Assembly: GCF_005771435.1 (NCBI RefSeq)
Contig: NZ_VANI01000018.1
Span: forward strand, 124,001-188,000
From: Microbulbifer harenosus
GTDB lineage: Bacteria; Pseudomonadota; Gammaproteobacteria; Pseudomonadales; Cellvibrionaceae
Length of the DNA stretch: 64,000 bases
Reading direction: 5' to 3'
Position numbers and translations under genes: made by a program. Positions 18,115-27,040 of this stretch are shown here, in pieces (positions within the stretch are counted from its first letter, which is position 1; every line of letters starts with the position of its first letter). Under the pieces are notes generated by a model. It was not told the origin of the DNA. It saw only the letters and a list, made by a program, of their open reading frames with translations, and searched no databases.

Positions 18115-19605
18115 TCAGCCCTGCATCTGCTCCAGTTCGCGACCTTTGGTTTCGCGCACGTACTTGCCGACGAAGAAGATCGAGATAAAGGCGCAGATAG
18201 CGTAGATGCCGTAGCTGCCGGAGAGCTGGATGCTGACGAGCAGCACCGGGAATGAAAGCGTGATACCAAAGTTCGTCAGCCACTGGGCCAGACCGGACAC
18301 CGCCAAACCCGAACCGCGAATCTGATTGGGGAACATCTCTCCCAGCATGACCCACATCACCGGGCCCCAGGAGGCATTGAAGAACACCACGTAAGCGTTG
18401 GCCGCAAGCAGTGCGATGGTACCGATGGAATCCGACAGCCTGAGCGCACCGGTTTCATCCAGAGTAGCCTGGGAAAAGGACACCGCCATGATCGCCAGGG
18501 TCACGGCCATGCCGATGGAGCCAAACCACAGCAGTGGCTTGCGGCCGATCCGGTCCACCAGTACCAGCGCCGCGATTACCGCGGCAATGCTCACCGCACC
18601 GGACACCACGTTGATCAGCAGCGCATCATTCTCGGTGAAGCCCACGGACTGCCACAGCACCGCACCGTAGTAGAACACCACATTGATGCCCACCAACTGC
18701 TGGAACACGGCGAGGCCAATGCCCACCCACACAATGCTGCGCAGCTTACCGGTTTTGGCGTCTTTCAAATCGGACAGGCTGGGGCGGTGGTCATCGGCGA
18801 GTGAGGCGCGGATATCCCGCTCCTTCTCCGCCGCCGCGCGCGCACCAAACAGCCGGGTCAGGACGCTGCGGGCGGAATCGCCGCGACCGCTGGCCACCAG
18901 GAACCGGGGGCTTTCGGGAATAAAATACAGGCCGATAAGGAAGACCGCTGAGGGGATCAGCTCGATCCAGAACATCCAGCGCCAGGCCTCGTACCCCATC
19001 CAGAATTCTGTAGTGGAAGCCCCCGCAAACTTGGCGATGGCGTAATTGCTGAGGAAAGCCGCGGTGAGGCCGCAGATGATTGCCACCTGCTGTACCGTGG
19101 CCAGCCTTCCCCGATAGGCCGCCGGCGCCACCTCGCTGATATACGCGGGGGTCATAACACTCGCGGCCCCTACGGCGAGACCGCCGAGCACACGATAGAG
19201 CACAAACTCCAGCGAACCGGTAGCGATACCGGATCCCCAGGCGGAAACGATAAACATGATGGCGGAGGTCACCAGCAACGCCTTGCGCCCGTATTTATCC
19301 GCGAGGGTACCGGCAAAGAAAGCGCCGATGGCACAGCCCAGCAGCATGGAGGCAACATTGAAGCCGGTACCGGCAGAATCGGAGTTGAATGCGGTCTGCA
19401 GGCCTTCCACGGTGCCGTTAATTACACCGCTGTCGAACCCAAACAGGAAGCCGCCGATCGTAGCCACACCGCTGATGGCGATGACCAGGCCGTGGTTGGT
19501 TTCTGAGTGGATGGCCTCTCGCTGAAGAGCCTCGGACATCTCGTTTCCGGGTGCGGCGCCAGTATTTGCATCAATGGCCGCACCACCGCTGGCGGTGGTA
19601 TTCAT
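18115..19605 (-). CDS. MFS sugar porter (GLUT/XylE-like)
   Basis: A 496-residue inner-membrane sugar:proton symporter of the MFS Sugar Porter family with 12 predicted helices. It shows all the family signatures: GFLFGFDSGVINGT (helix 1), GTLADKYGRKALL, the PESPRFLVASGR loop, FQQLVGINVVFYYGAVLWQ (helix 7), VDRIGRKPLL and the C-terminal VRETKGRELEQM. The substrate is probably glucose, xylose or galactose. It precedes the GH3 gene on the same strand with a 176-base gap, so it could import that enzyme's product. A LacI-type palindrome different from the mannan operator lies 136 bases upstream of its start. Confidence 0.93.
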   Translation of the reverse strand: MNTTASGGAAIDANTGAAPGNEMSEALQREAIHSETNHGLVIAISGVATIGGFLFGFDSGVINGTVEGLQTAFNSDSAGTGFNVASMLLGCAIGAFFAGTLADKYGRKALLVTSAIMFIVSAWGSGIATGSLEFVLYRVLGGLAVGAASVMTPAYISEVAPAAYRGRLATVQQVAIICGLTAAFLSNYAIAKFAGASTTEFWMGYEAWRWMFWIELIPSAVFLIGLYFIPESPRFLVASGRGDSARSVLTRLFGARAAAEKERDIRASLADDHRPSLSDLKDAKTGKLRSIVWVGIGLAVFQQLVGINVVFYYGAVLWQSVGFTENDALLINVVSGAVSIAAVIAALVLVDRIGRKPLLWFGSIGMAVTLAIMAVSFSQATLDETGALRLSDSIGTIALLAANAYVVFFNASWGPVMWVMLGEMFPNQIRGSGLAVSGLAQWLTNFGITLSFPVLLVSIQLSGSYGIYAICAFISIFFVGKYVRETKGRELEQMQG

Positions 19606-19740
19606 TTTTGTTCTCTCTCTCGCTATGGGCCACTTGGCGGCTCCGATCTAATTCTCGGTCAGCCTCCTCCATACCCTTCAACCTGCTGTGGGTCAGGGTG
19701 GGAGGCCGACCGCCTATTTATACAATTAATCACACGATTA

Positions 19741-19754
19741 TGTAAACGATTACA
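19741..19754. promoter_or_regulatory. LacI-type operator TGTAAACGATTACA
   Basis: A near-perfect palindrome (one mismatched pair) upstream of the sugar porter. Its outer TGTAA/TTACA matches the mannan operator but its centre ACGA differs from CCGG, so another LacI-family regulator is likely. Confidence 0.55.
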
Positions 19755-19807
19755 ACACCTGGTACGGGAATGGCGCGTAGAGTCACGAATCCGCCGGACA
19801 CCGCCCA

Positions 19808-19832
19808 CAAAAAAGCCCCATCGCTGGGGCTT
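19808..19832 (-). terminator. Rho-independent terminator after the MFS gene at 19848
   Basis: On the minus strand AAGCCCCA, loop GCGA, TGGGGCTT, then T residues. A perfect eight-pair stem 16 bases past the stop codon. Confidence 0.9.
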
Positions 19833-19847
19833 GTTATCCTTCTCCGG

Positions 19848-21341
19848 TCAGGCTGTCGCGGCTTCACCGTCGCCGTCCGCCGACGCGGTCACCGGCTCCT
19901 GTTCGCGCACAAAGAACACCGAGATTGCACCGCACACCATGAACACACCGGCCAGCATGATGATGTAGATGGCCTGGTTATCGAACAAGGTGGCCAGAAT
20001 CGGCCCCGCCACCAGCGCGGAGACGATCTGCGGCGCGGCAATGGTGAAATTGAAGATGCCCATATACACCCCGGTCTTGCTGGCGGGCAGCGCGTCGGAA
20101 AGGATCGAATACGGCATTGCCAGGATCGCCGCCCAGGCAATGCCCACGCCGAGCATCGGCAGCAGCAGGCCAACGGCACCGCTGGGCACGGTCACTTGCG
20201 TGACCAGCAGGTTTACCTGGGTGGCTTCACCGCCTTGGAACAGCATGAAGCTCATATAGCCCACGCCACCCGCAAGCAGCGACAGCGCATAGGTAAGCTT
20301 GCGCCCGATGGTATTCGCCACCCGCGCCAGCACCAGGGAGAAGAGCGCGGCAAACAGCGAGTAAGCGGCAAAAATGATGCCCACCCAGTCACCGGCTGCA
20401 CCTTTGGCGGCGGCGATGTGCGCAGGAACTTCACCGACGGACGCGAGATAGTGGGAATCAAACCACTTGGCCTCCACGCCCCACACGTGCTGGGTGATGG
20501 CCGGGGTGGTGTAGACCCACATGATGAACAGGGAGAACCAGGAGAAAAACTGTACCAACGCCAGCTGGCGCATGGTCTTGGGCATGCTCACTAGCAGACG
20601 GAAGAAACCGCCGAGGCGCTGGGCCAGGGACTTGCGCTCCGCCAGTTCACGCGCCACCGCATCGGCGTCGATGCCTTTATAAGCGTTGTATTCCGCCGGT
20701 GCGTATTCTTTGGTGCGGAACACCGTCCACAGCACCGAGCCCAACAGCACCGAAGCGCCGAGGTAGAAGGCCCAGATTACCGAGGGCGCCACCTCTCCCG
20801 AACGGGAAGTGTTCTCGAGACCGATTACGTTGGTCAGGATAAACGGCAGCATAGAACCCATCACCGCGCCGATATTGATCAGCAGGGACTGCACCGCGTA
20901 GCCCACGGTGCGCTGTTCAGATGGCACCATATCGGACACCAGCGCGCGGAACGGCTGCATGGTCACATTGAAGGCCGCATCCATCAGCGCCAGCATCACG
21001 CCGCCAAACAGGATCGGCGCAATGAATGCCACCGCGATTCCCGCATTGGGCATAAATGCCATGCCGAGTGCCGCGGCAATCGCACCGAACAGGATATAGG
21101 GATTGCGACGACCGAAGCGGTTCCAGGTGCGGTCGGACGCGGAACCGACGATCGGCTGCACAACCAGCCCCATCAATGGCGCCACTATCCAGAACAGGGA
21201 CAGGGAGTGCAGGTCAGCGCCGAGGTCGGAGAGAATCCGACTGGCGTTGGCATTCTGCAGGGCAAAGCCGAACTGCACCCCGAGAAAACCGAGGCTGACG
21301 TTCCATACCTGCCAAAAGGGAAGCTTGGGCTGTTTGTTCAT
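19848..21341 (-). CDS. MFS sugar transporter, SLC45/GPH-like (maltose/sucrose type)
   Basis: A 497-residue inner-membrane transporter with about 12 helices. LPFWQVWNVSLGFLGVQFGF followed by ALQNANASRILSDLGA, and GSASDRTWNRFGRRNPYILFG, are characteristic of the bacterial SLC45-like group associated with maltose, maltodextrin or sucrose uptake in alpha- and gammaproteobacteria. A loop near residues 240-270 and an insertion around KWFDSHYLASVGEVPAHIAA are consistent with that group. ATG 21341 begins the conserved region; the frame extends to 21494 without recognisable sequence. A strong terminator follows. Maltose is an attractive substrate given the starch genes further along, but that is inference. 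Confidence 0.88.
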   Translation of the reverse strand: MNKQPKLPFWQVWNVSLGFLGVQFGFALQNANASRILSDLGADLHSLSLFWIVAPLMGLVVQPIVGSASDRTWNRFGRRNPYILFGAIAAALGMAFMPNAGIAVAFIAPILFGGVMLALMDAAFNVTMQPFRALVSDMVPSEQRTVGYAVQSLLINIGAVMGSMLPFILTNVIGLENTSRSGEVAPSVIWAFYLGASVLLGSVLWTVFRTKEYAPAEYNAYKGIDADAVARELAERKSLAQRLGGFFRLLVSMPKTMRQLALVQFFSWFSLFIMWVYTTPAITQHVWGVEAKWFDSHYLASVGEVPAHIAAAKGAAGDWVGIIFAAYSLFAALFSLVLARVANTIGRKLTYALSLLAGGVGYMSFMLFQGGEATQVNLLVTQVTVPSGAVGLLLPMLGVGIAWAAILAMPYSILSDALPASKTGVYMGIFNFTIAAPQIVSALVAGPILATLFDNQAIYIIMLAGVFMVCGAISVFFVREQEPVTASADGDGEAATA

Positions 21342-21682
21342 CGCATTAACCGCCTGTTTATTGTTTATGTCGGGCGTGAACACCGGGTTGATACGGTGCG
21401 GCGCTCTGGTTATGCGAGGCATTGTGTCAGCCGGAACAATGCCGGCCATCCTCCCCTGCGGGGGTGGAGGGCAACAATGTTTGCGCGCCGGCAATCCTTG
21501 CAGCGTGAGTCAACAATGGCGAAAGTCACCTGAAAAAGTTCATTAAGACCCATAAATGGGACATAAGGTCTATTTATATTAAATAAGTCCCGTATTGGGG
21601 ACATTAAGTCAATAGATTGCAATATCCGTAAATAGGGACATAATCCATAAAGGTTTCGCTTAAATCCCGAATAAAGCACTTT
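21342..21682. promoter_or_regulatory. Divergent region with repeated GGGACAT elements
   Basis: Between the MFS gene and hipB. The hipB-proximal part (21541-21650) carries three direct GGGACAT repeats at 21558, 21598 and 21635, with inverted relatives (AAGTCCC near 21585, AAGACCC near 21545). These are likely sites for HipB autorepression. Confidence 0.65.
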
Positions 21683-22054
21683 ATGAACCTTGAACTGAAA
21701 TCCCCCGCTGCTATTGCGGAAACTCTCGGCCAGCGCCTGAAACAGGCGCGCCTCAACCGGGACCTCACCCAGCAAGAGGTGGCCGAGCGTGCCGGCCTCG
21801 GCCGCAAGGCCGTGCTCAATGCGGAAAAGGGGAAGACCCAGCTGGAGGTGCTGATCGCCATACTGCAGGCCCTCGATCTCACCGCCCAGCTCGACAATTT
21901 CCTGCCGCCACAACCGCCCTCTCCCATCCAGCTCGCCAAACTGCAGGGTAAACAGCGCCAGCGGGCCTCGGGGCAGCGCGGTAAGGGCAGCGATAACGAG
22001 GGGGAAGACGACGAGCAGGGGGAAGACGACGAGCAGGAGGAACCCGCATGGTAA
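21683..22054 (+). CDS. hipB: HipB-like antitoxin (XRE-family regulator)
   Basis: A 123-residue DNA-binding antitoxin. The XRE helix-turn-helix spans about residues 14-70: LGQRLKQARLNRDLTQQEVA then RAGLGRKAVLNAEKGKTQLE. The C-terminal 35 residues are unusually charged, ending GEDDEQGEDDEQEEPAW, with a short acidic repeat, and may be disordered and involved in toxin contact. It overlaps hipA by seven bases, the classic antitoxin-first arrangement. It is likely autoregulated through the GGGACAT repeats upstream. Confidence 0.88.
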   Translation: MNLELKSPAAIAETLGQRLKQARLNRDLTQQEVAERAGLGRKAVLNAEKGKTQLEVLIAILQALDLTAQLDNFLPPQPPSPIQLAKLQGKQRQRASGQRGKGSDNEGEDDEQGEDDEQEEPAW

Positions 22055-23364
22055 TGGAAGTCATTGAAGTGAATTATCTGGGGCGGGCCGCCGGCGCGGT
22101 CAGCTTCGATACCGATACCGGCATCGGCGCCTTCGAATACGACCCCGTATTTCTCGACAGCGGTATCGAACTCTCCCCGCTCAAGATGCCGCTGGCGCGG
22201 CGCATCTACAGCTTCCCCGAACTGCGCTTTGACACCTTCCGCGGCCTGCCCGGACTGATCGCCGACTCCCTGCCCGACGATTTCGGCAATGCAGTACTGA
22301 ACGCGTGGATGGCCGCCCAGGGCAAAAACCCCGCAGACATCAGCCCGCTGCAGCGATTGCAGTACACCGGCAGGCGCGGCATGGGCGCACTGGAATACAG
22401 CCCCGCCACACGCATCAAAAGACTCAACGCCTCTCAGGACATTGCCATCGACGAGCTGGTGGCCATCGCCCAGGAAGTGCTAGACCACCACAGCGGCTTC
22501 AGCGTGCATCTGGATAAAACCGGTGAAGACAACCGCGAGGCGATGATGGCATTGATGTCCGTGGGCATGAGCGCCGGCGGTGCCCGCCCCAAAGCGGTAC
22601 TCGCCTTCAATAAAGATTTCAGCCATGTGCGTTCCGGGCAAGCCGAAGTACCGGAGGGCTTCACCCACTACCTGATGAAGTTCGATGGCGTCAGTGAACA
22701 CAACAAGGATCGCGAAACCTTCGGCGATCCCATGGGCTTCGGCGCTATGGAATACGTGTACCACCAGATGGCCACCGACTGCGGCATCGACATGATGCCC
22801 TGCCACCTGCTGCAGGAAGGCAACCGCCGGCATTTCGTCACCGAGCGCTTCGACCGCCGCGGCAATGACAAGATCCATATCCAGACCCTGAACGGCATTG
22901 CCCATGTGGACTACAAAATTCCCGGCTCGTTTTCCTACGGCGAACTGTTTGCCGTGGCGCGACAACTGAAGCTCAGCACAAAAGAGGCCGAGCAACTTTT
23001 CCTGCGCATGGTGTTCAATATCGTCGCGCGCAATCACGACGATCACGCCAAGAATTTCGCCTTTCAGCTGGTCGGAAAAACCTGGCAGCTTGCGCCGGCT
23101 TACGACCTCGCCTACAGCTATAAACCAGGAAGTAAATGGGTCAACAATCACTGGCTGAGCCTGAATGGAAAACGCGATGACTTCACCCGCGAAGATATCT
23201 ACAGCCTGGAAAAGGTTAGCCCGCTGTTCAGCAGAAGGAAGATCGACCATATCGTCGATAAGGTGGTAGAGCAGGTATCCCGCTGGCGAAACCTGGCGGT
23301 GGAGCATGAAGTGCCGGCTTCATTGATCGACGAGATTGAGGGAAATCTTAGATTGCGCGTGTAG
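22048..23364 (+). CDS. hipA: HipA-like serine/threonine kinase toxin
   Basis: A 438-residue HipA-family kinase. In E. coli the homologue phosphorylates glutamyl-tRNA synthetase and induces persistence. Visible features are the N-terminal subdomain (about 1-110, with GLPGLIADSLPDDFGNAVLN), the Gly-rich loop region VGMSAGGARPKAVLAF, the catalytic loop NIVARNHDDHAKNFAF (near residue 330) and the metal-binding APAYDLAYSY. All key residues look intact, so the toxin is probably functional. AGGAGG at about 22036 gives the start. The substrate of this subfamily is not known from sequence. Confidence 0.92.
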   Translation: MVMEVIEVNYLGRAAGAVSFDTDTGIGAFEYDPVFLDSGIELSPLKMPLARRIYSFPELRFDTFRGLPGLIADSLPDDFGNAVLNAWMAAQGKNPADISPLQRLQYTGRRGMGALEYSPATRIKRLNASQDIAIDELVAIAQEVLDHHSGFSVHLDKTGEDNREAMMALMSVGMSAGGARPKAVLAFNKDFSHVRSGQAEVPEGFTHYLMKFDGVSEHNKDRETFGDPMGFGAMEYVYHQMATDCGIDMMPCHLLQEGNRRHFVTERFDRRGNDKIHIQTLNGIAHVDYKIPGSFSYGELFAVARQLKLSTKEAEQLFLRMVFNIVARNHDDHAKNFAFQLVGKTWQLAPAYDLAYSYKPGSKWVNNHWLSLNGKRDDFTREDIYSLEKVSPLFSRRKIDHIVDKVVEQVSRWRNLAVEHEVPASLIDEIEGNLRLRV

Positions 23365-23518
23365 CCAAAAGCCCAGAAAAGGGCACAATGAGCGCATATG
23401 TGCTGGGCAACGCGGGGGTTCGAGTGCTCTGAAAAAATGCAATTGGAATCTACTGAGCGGGAGGGTCTAACATTGCCCCACCCGCCCCAAACCACATCGG
23501 GCTCAAAAGGAGAAAACC

Positions 23519-23944
23519 ATGAGTGAACGAAACGGAAATTGCCTCTGCGGTGCAGTGAAGTATCAGATTACAGAAGATCCCATCATGACCAGAGTATGCT
23601 GGTGTCGTACCTGCCAACATATCGCAGCCAACGGCACCGTAAACCTTGTGGTCCCAAGCGAGGCTTTACACATTAACGGCGAGCTGAACAGTTATGTAAG
23701 TACCGCCGACAGCGGCAGTCAAGTCACCCGTCGCTTTTGTCCGGCATGCGGCAGCCACCTGTTCGCCAATTCATCGGCCCGCCCCCAGTTTACGGTTGTG
23801 CGTGCAGGCACTCTGGAAGATCCCTCATCGGTAAAACCCAGTGCGAATATCTGGGCCGCAAGCGCACCAGGCTGGGCCTGTCTCGACCCCACCCTGGAAC
23901 GCCTCGATCAGCAACCGCTGCCACCCCGGACATCAACGGCCTGA
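23519..23944 (+). CDS. GFA/CENP-V domain zinc protein
   Basis: A 141-residue protein of the glutathione-dependent formaldehyde-activating (GFA) family. The zinc ligands are visible as CLCG (residues 8-11), CWCRTC (near 27-32) and FCPACGSHLF (near 75), followed by RAGTLEDP, the usual pattern. AAGGAGAAAACC precedes the ATG, a strong ribosome-binding site. Most members are uncharacterised, and a formaldehyde-detoxifying role should not be assumed. It appears monocistronic. Confidence 0.88.
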   Translation: MSERNGNCLCGAVKYQITEDPIMTRVCWCRTCQHIAANGTVNLVVPSEALHINGELNSYVSTADSGSQVTRRFCPACGSHLFANSSARPQFTVVRAGTLEDPSSVKPSANIWAASAPGWACLDPTLERLDQQPLPPRTSTA

Positions 23945-23984
23945 TTGGTTCAAACGCCCTCAACAGGATTTGATTGCGAAACCG

Positions 23985-24689
23985 TCACTGCCCTGCCAGT
24001 TTGGTCCGCTGCACCGCTGTTTTCCTCGCCAGGAAAATGGCGTGTCGCGCACCCTTGCCCGGGCGCTCACGTACGGTTACCACTTCGACTTGAAAGCCGG
24101 CTTTTTTGAGGCGAGTTGAGTACACGGCATCGGGTGACGCTGACCACACCGCCAGCACACCATCAGGGGCCAGGCAGCTGTAGATACAGCTGGTACCCTC
24201 AACGGAATACAGCCAGTTGTTGTCACTGTGGGTCAGCCCCTCGGGGCCGTTGTCGACATCCAGGAGTACCGCGTCGTAGCCACTGCCGCCTTTAAGCAGC
24301 TCGCCCACATCACCGATATGAACCTCCACGCGGCTGTCGTTCAGCGGCCGTCCGGCGCAGGCACCCAGTGGACCCCGGTTCCACTCCACCACTTCGGGAA
24401 TCAGGTCGGCCACGATGACCTCGGCGCTGGGCGGCAGTGTCTCGAGTGCTGCAGCCAGGGTGTAGCCCATACCCATACCACCCACGACAACGCGCGCGTT
24501 GTTGTGGTTCCTGAGATGCGCACAGCCGAGTACCGACAGCTGCTGCTCGCTGTGAAACCGGCGGCTGTTCATCAGTTCACCGCGGGGGCCGGATAGGGAG
24601 ATGGAGAACTCCTGCTCGCGCTGGCGCAGCGTGAGCAGACCGCCGTCATTGGGTATATGGGCGGTGCCGAGTTCGATCCAGGGTTTCAT
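23985..24689 (-). CDS. Spermidine-synthase-like methyltransferase-fold protein
   Basis: A 234-residue Rossmann-fold protein related to spermidine synthase. The start MKPWIELGTAHIPNDGGLLT fits the short proteobacterial family of this type. The nucleotide-binding loop is VVVGGMGMGYTLAAAL (near residue 70), followed by VIVADLIPEVVEWNR and the acidic DAVLLDVDNGPEGLTH. It lacks the N-terminal beta-domain of full polyamine synthases, so it is probably an orphan SAM-binding enzyme of unknown substrate. The frame continues upstream past 24689 without recognisable sequence. It is divergent from the DUF2986 gene. Confidence 0.8.
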   Translation of the reverse strand: MKPWIELGTAHIPNDGGLLTLRQREQEFSISLSGPRGELMNSRRFHSEQQLSVLGCAHLRNHNNARVVVGGMGMGYTLAAALETLPPSAEVIVADLIPEVVEWNRGPLGACAGRPLNDSRVEVHIGDVGELLKGGSGYDAVLLDVDNGPEGLTHSDNNWLYSVEGTSCIYSCLAPDGVLAVWSASPDAVYSTRLKKAGFQVEVVTVRERPGKGARHAIFLARKTAVQRTKLAGQ

Positions 24690-24833
24690 GTGGGGCTCAC
24701 TTATGGGTTGCGGGGCGGGAAAGTGTGGGCAGCGCGCGCAATGTAGCACACGTTGGTTCGATATGCCGGTCACGTTAAAATGGGTGCACCCGCATGGACC
24801 ACTAGCATATCCCCCGTACTTGTTGAGATAGTC

Positions 24834-25004
24834 ATGAACCGCAGAAAGAAAGTGAATCAAATCCTGAAGAAGAAGGCCAAGAAGGCGAATGACAAGCTCA
24901 ACCCAAAAAGCAAACCGCGCTACATATCCAAGCCAGAGCGTGCGAAACTGGGGCAGGAAGCCGGAGAGCAAGTGCCAGTGACAAGCCCTACCGATAAAAA
25001 ATAA
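24834..25004 (+). CDS. DUF2986 small basic protein
   Basis: A 56-residue lysine/arginine-rich protein beginning MNRRKKVNQILKKKAKKAND and continuing KPRYISKPERAKL, the DUF2986 pattern known from marine gammaproteobacteria. Its charge suggests RNA or ribosome association, which is inference. ATG 24834 is chosen over an upstream in-frame ATG at 24753 because the conserved block starts there. Confidence 0.8.
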   Translation: MNRRKKVNQILKKKAKKANDKLNPKSKPRYISKPERAKLGQEAGEQVPVTSPTDKK

Positions 25005-25050
25005 GGAAAACCAGCATTTCTGGCTGCAATTCATCAAGGAAGGCACAACT

Positions 25051-25341
25051 ATGCACGCAATCCGACAGCTGCTCTCTGCGGCACTATTCAGCACAAGTAT
25101 TTATCTGGTATTCGACCTGTTCGCACAGGGCTTTGATGTATACGTTTTCGCCGGTGCCATTGTGATCTACCTCTGTGCCTACTTCCTGTGGCCGAAAAAG
25201 GACAAGGAGTCCGACACCTTCTGGCTGGATATTGGCGAGCTGATAATCGAACTGCCATTTCGTGCGATCGCCATGCTGTTGCGGGGATTGGGCCGAGCCC
25301 TTTCCGGCAAGGGCACCCCGGACGTTGATATAGAATTCTGA
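25051..25341 (+). CDS. Small membrane protein, function unknown
   Basis: A 96-residue protein with two N-terminal hydrophobic segments (about residues 5-25 and 29-47: YVFAGAIVIYLCAYFLWP) and an amphipathic tail LIIELPFRAIAMLLRGLGRA. Not recognised. AAGGCACAACT precedes the ATG. It lies 46 bases after the DUF2986 gene and 30 bases before the Cys/Gly-rich protein, so the three may be cotranscribed. Confidence 0.7.
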   Translation: MHAIRQLLSAALFSTSIYLVFDLFAQGFDVYVFAGAIVIYLCAYFLWPKKDKESDTFWLDIGELIIELPFRAIAMLLRGLGRALSGKGTPDVDIEF

Positions 25342-25371
25342 TCATCCACAGTAGAGCCCGGCATTAAACCT

Positions 25372-26007
25372 ATGCAAATAATCTTACCGGCCATCTTTAT
25401 TACCCTGCTGCTCTATACGGGCTATCGGGGATATCGAAATTCGCTGATTGTGAAGCGCGAGAGGCTGATCGATACCTTTCAGTTTCCAAGTACCCTCTCA
25501 ACCAAGATCGTTGAGAAATACCCACACTTAAGTGAAAGGGATACCCGACGCGTTCTGAAAGGCCTCAGGGAGTACTTCCACGTTTGCAACATTGCAGGCA
25601 ACCGGATGGTGTCAATGCCATCACAGGCAGTGGATACCGCTTGGCACGAGTTCATTCTTTTCACCCGCAAATACGAGCACTTTTGTAACAAGGCCCTCGG
25701 CCGCTTCCTGCACCACACACCCGCGGAAGCCATGAGCTCGCCCACCATCGCCCAAAAAGGCATCAAGCGGGCATGGAGAATCTCCTGCCACCGTGAAAAC
25801 ATAAAACCGAAATCCGCGCACAAGCTCCCCTTGCTATTTGCAATTGATGCAGAACTCGAAATACCAGATGGATTCAGATACACGCTTAATTGTTCCGGCC
25901 CCGGCAGCAAGGACTATTGCGCTGGCCATATCGGATGCGGAACAAGCTGCGGCAGTGGATGCGGCGGAGACACCGCAGGCTGCGGGGGTGGTTGCGGCGG
26001 AGACTAA
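25372..26007 (+). CDS. GRDP-like protein with Cys/Gly-rich C-terminus
   Basis: A 211-residue protein with an N-terminal membrane anchor (IILPAIFITLLLYTGYRGY). The central block VDTAWHEFILFTRKYEHFCN and ALGRFLHHTP resembles the glycine-rich-domain-containing-protein (GRDP-like) motif of conserved His, Trp, Cys and His-His. The last 30 residues are extremely rich in Cys and Gly (CGTSCGSGCGGDTAGCGGGC), with eight cysteines in that stretch, which suggests metal binding or disulfide formation. Function unknown. The last gene of the small cluster. Confidence 0.75.
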   Translation: MQIILPAIFITLLLYTGYRGYRNSLIVKRERLIDTFQFPSTLSTKIVEKYPHLSERDTRRVLKGLREYFHVCNIAGNRMVSMPSQAVDTAWHEFILFTRKYEHFCNKALGRFLHHTPAEAMSSPTIAQKGIKRAWRISCHRENIKPKSAHKLPLLFAIDAELEIPDGFRYTLNCSGPGSKDYCAGHIGCGTSCGSGCGGDTAGCGGGCGGD

Positions 26008-26521
26008 ATACGAAGCCAATCACCATGGCGGCTGGCGCCGCCAAAGCACGCCGTTAGCCGGCTACGCGATCAATGCTGCGCAGCCGCCACTACCGCCCTT
26101 CTCGCAACCTCTATCTTTTTCTTAAACAGCGGATGCATCCCATATCGATAGATATGGGGACGCTGGCCACATGGGTACCGCCTTCAATTTCTTTAAAGCG
26201 AATCGCCCCAGGGACGTCGTCGCGACTTCTCCGGCGGGCGCGCCAGTCGAGCATCAACTCCCGGCTCTTTACGAACCGGTCTATCGCTGAAGAGTGGCAG
26301 ACAGGAAAGACCTATTTAGCGATGTAAAAACCGGCGATCAGCTAACCGAGAATTAACAGAAGAAAAGTTGCTTTATCGCCTTAGTTTGCAATGACTTTAG
26401 TGTCGCTACCTATATGACTCATATTATGCTAGGCCTATATTTCGTGAGCACCCCGATTAATTGAGCCACTACAAAACCAATAGTCTTCTGCAGTGCGCCT
26501 CCGGTCTTCAGAAACGTGCAG
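26008..26521. other. Intergenic region without a recognised gene
   Basis: 514 bases. A 39-codon frame at 26171-26290 (starting MGTAFNFFKANRPRD) is the only stretch with protein-like composition. It could be a decayed gene or chance. The rest is AT-rich with no clear structure that I can support. Confidence 0.4.
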
Positions 26522-27004
26522 TTAAAGCCACTTTTTCGGATATGAGATCCCTGTAACAAACCGGTGATAAATCACTCCGAAAGCCACAATCAAAACTGCT
26601 CCCGTCGCCACGGGCATCAGCAGAAAATCCCAGTGTTCACCTGCGAGCATAACAACAATGGGGTTGGCTCCCGCCGGTGGATGGGTTGTATTTGTCAGTA
26701 GCATAGAGCCTACCGCCAGCCCCACCGCCAGCCCCAGCGACCAAGAGGTAACGCCCAGCGTGGAGGCAACGAATAAGCCGATCGCGGTAGTCAACAAATG
26801 TCCGATAACAATATTGCGGGGCTGGGCCAACGGGCTTTCCGGCAATCCGAAAAGAATGACCATTGTTGCTCCAAATGGCGCCATCAACCACACGGAGGGC
26901 TGAGTGACGTCACCCAGACTGCTCAGAGCGGTGATACAAAGCATCGCGCCCGCACCCGCTATCAGAGGTAGGAAATAACGCGACTTTGACAGGAATTGCG
27001 GCAT
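26522..27004 (-). CDS. HPP-family integral membrane protein
   Basis: A 160-residue protein with four or five membrane helices. The HPP-family signature is visible in TNTTHPPAGANPIVVML, together with WLMAPFGATMVILFGLPESP LAQPRN and IGHLLTTAIGLFV. Family members include nitrite transporters of plastids and cyanobacteria, but most bacterial ones are uncharacterised. ATG 27004 has GGAG upstream and avoids the operators at 27019-27060. An in-frame ATG at 27049 would start inside an operator. It is divergent from a TetR regulator that likely represses it. Confidence 0.85.
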   Translation of the reverse strand: MPQFLSKSRYFLPLIAGAGAMLCITALSSLGDVTQPSVWLMAPFGATMVILFGLPESPLAQPRNIVIGHLLTTAIGLFVASTLGVTSWSLGLAVGLAVGSMLLTNTTHPPAGANPIVVMLAGEHWDFLLMPVATGAVLIVAFGVIYHRFVTGISYPKKWL

Positions 27005-27018
27005 GACTACATCTCCAA

Positions 27019-27038
27019 GGTAGACCGATCTGTCCACC
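27019..27038. promoter_or_regulatory. TetR-family operator, copy 1
   Basis: GGTAGAC-N6-GTCCACC, one mismatch from a perfect inverted repeat. It is 15 bases upstream of the HPP start. Confidence 0.75.
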
Positions 27039-27040
27039 AA

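Noticed and set aside
26073..26327. An 84-codon plus-strand frame after the Cys/Gly-rich protein
   Set aside because: No ribosome-binding site or recognisable similarity, and odd composition.
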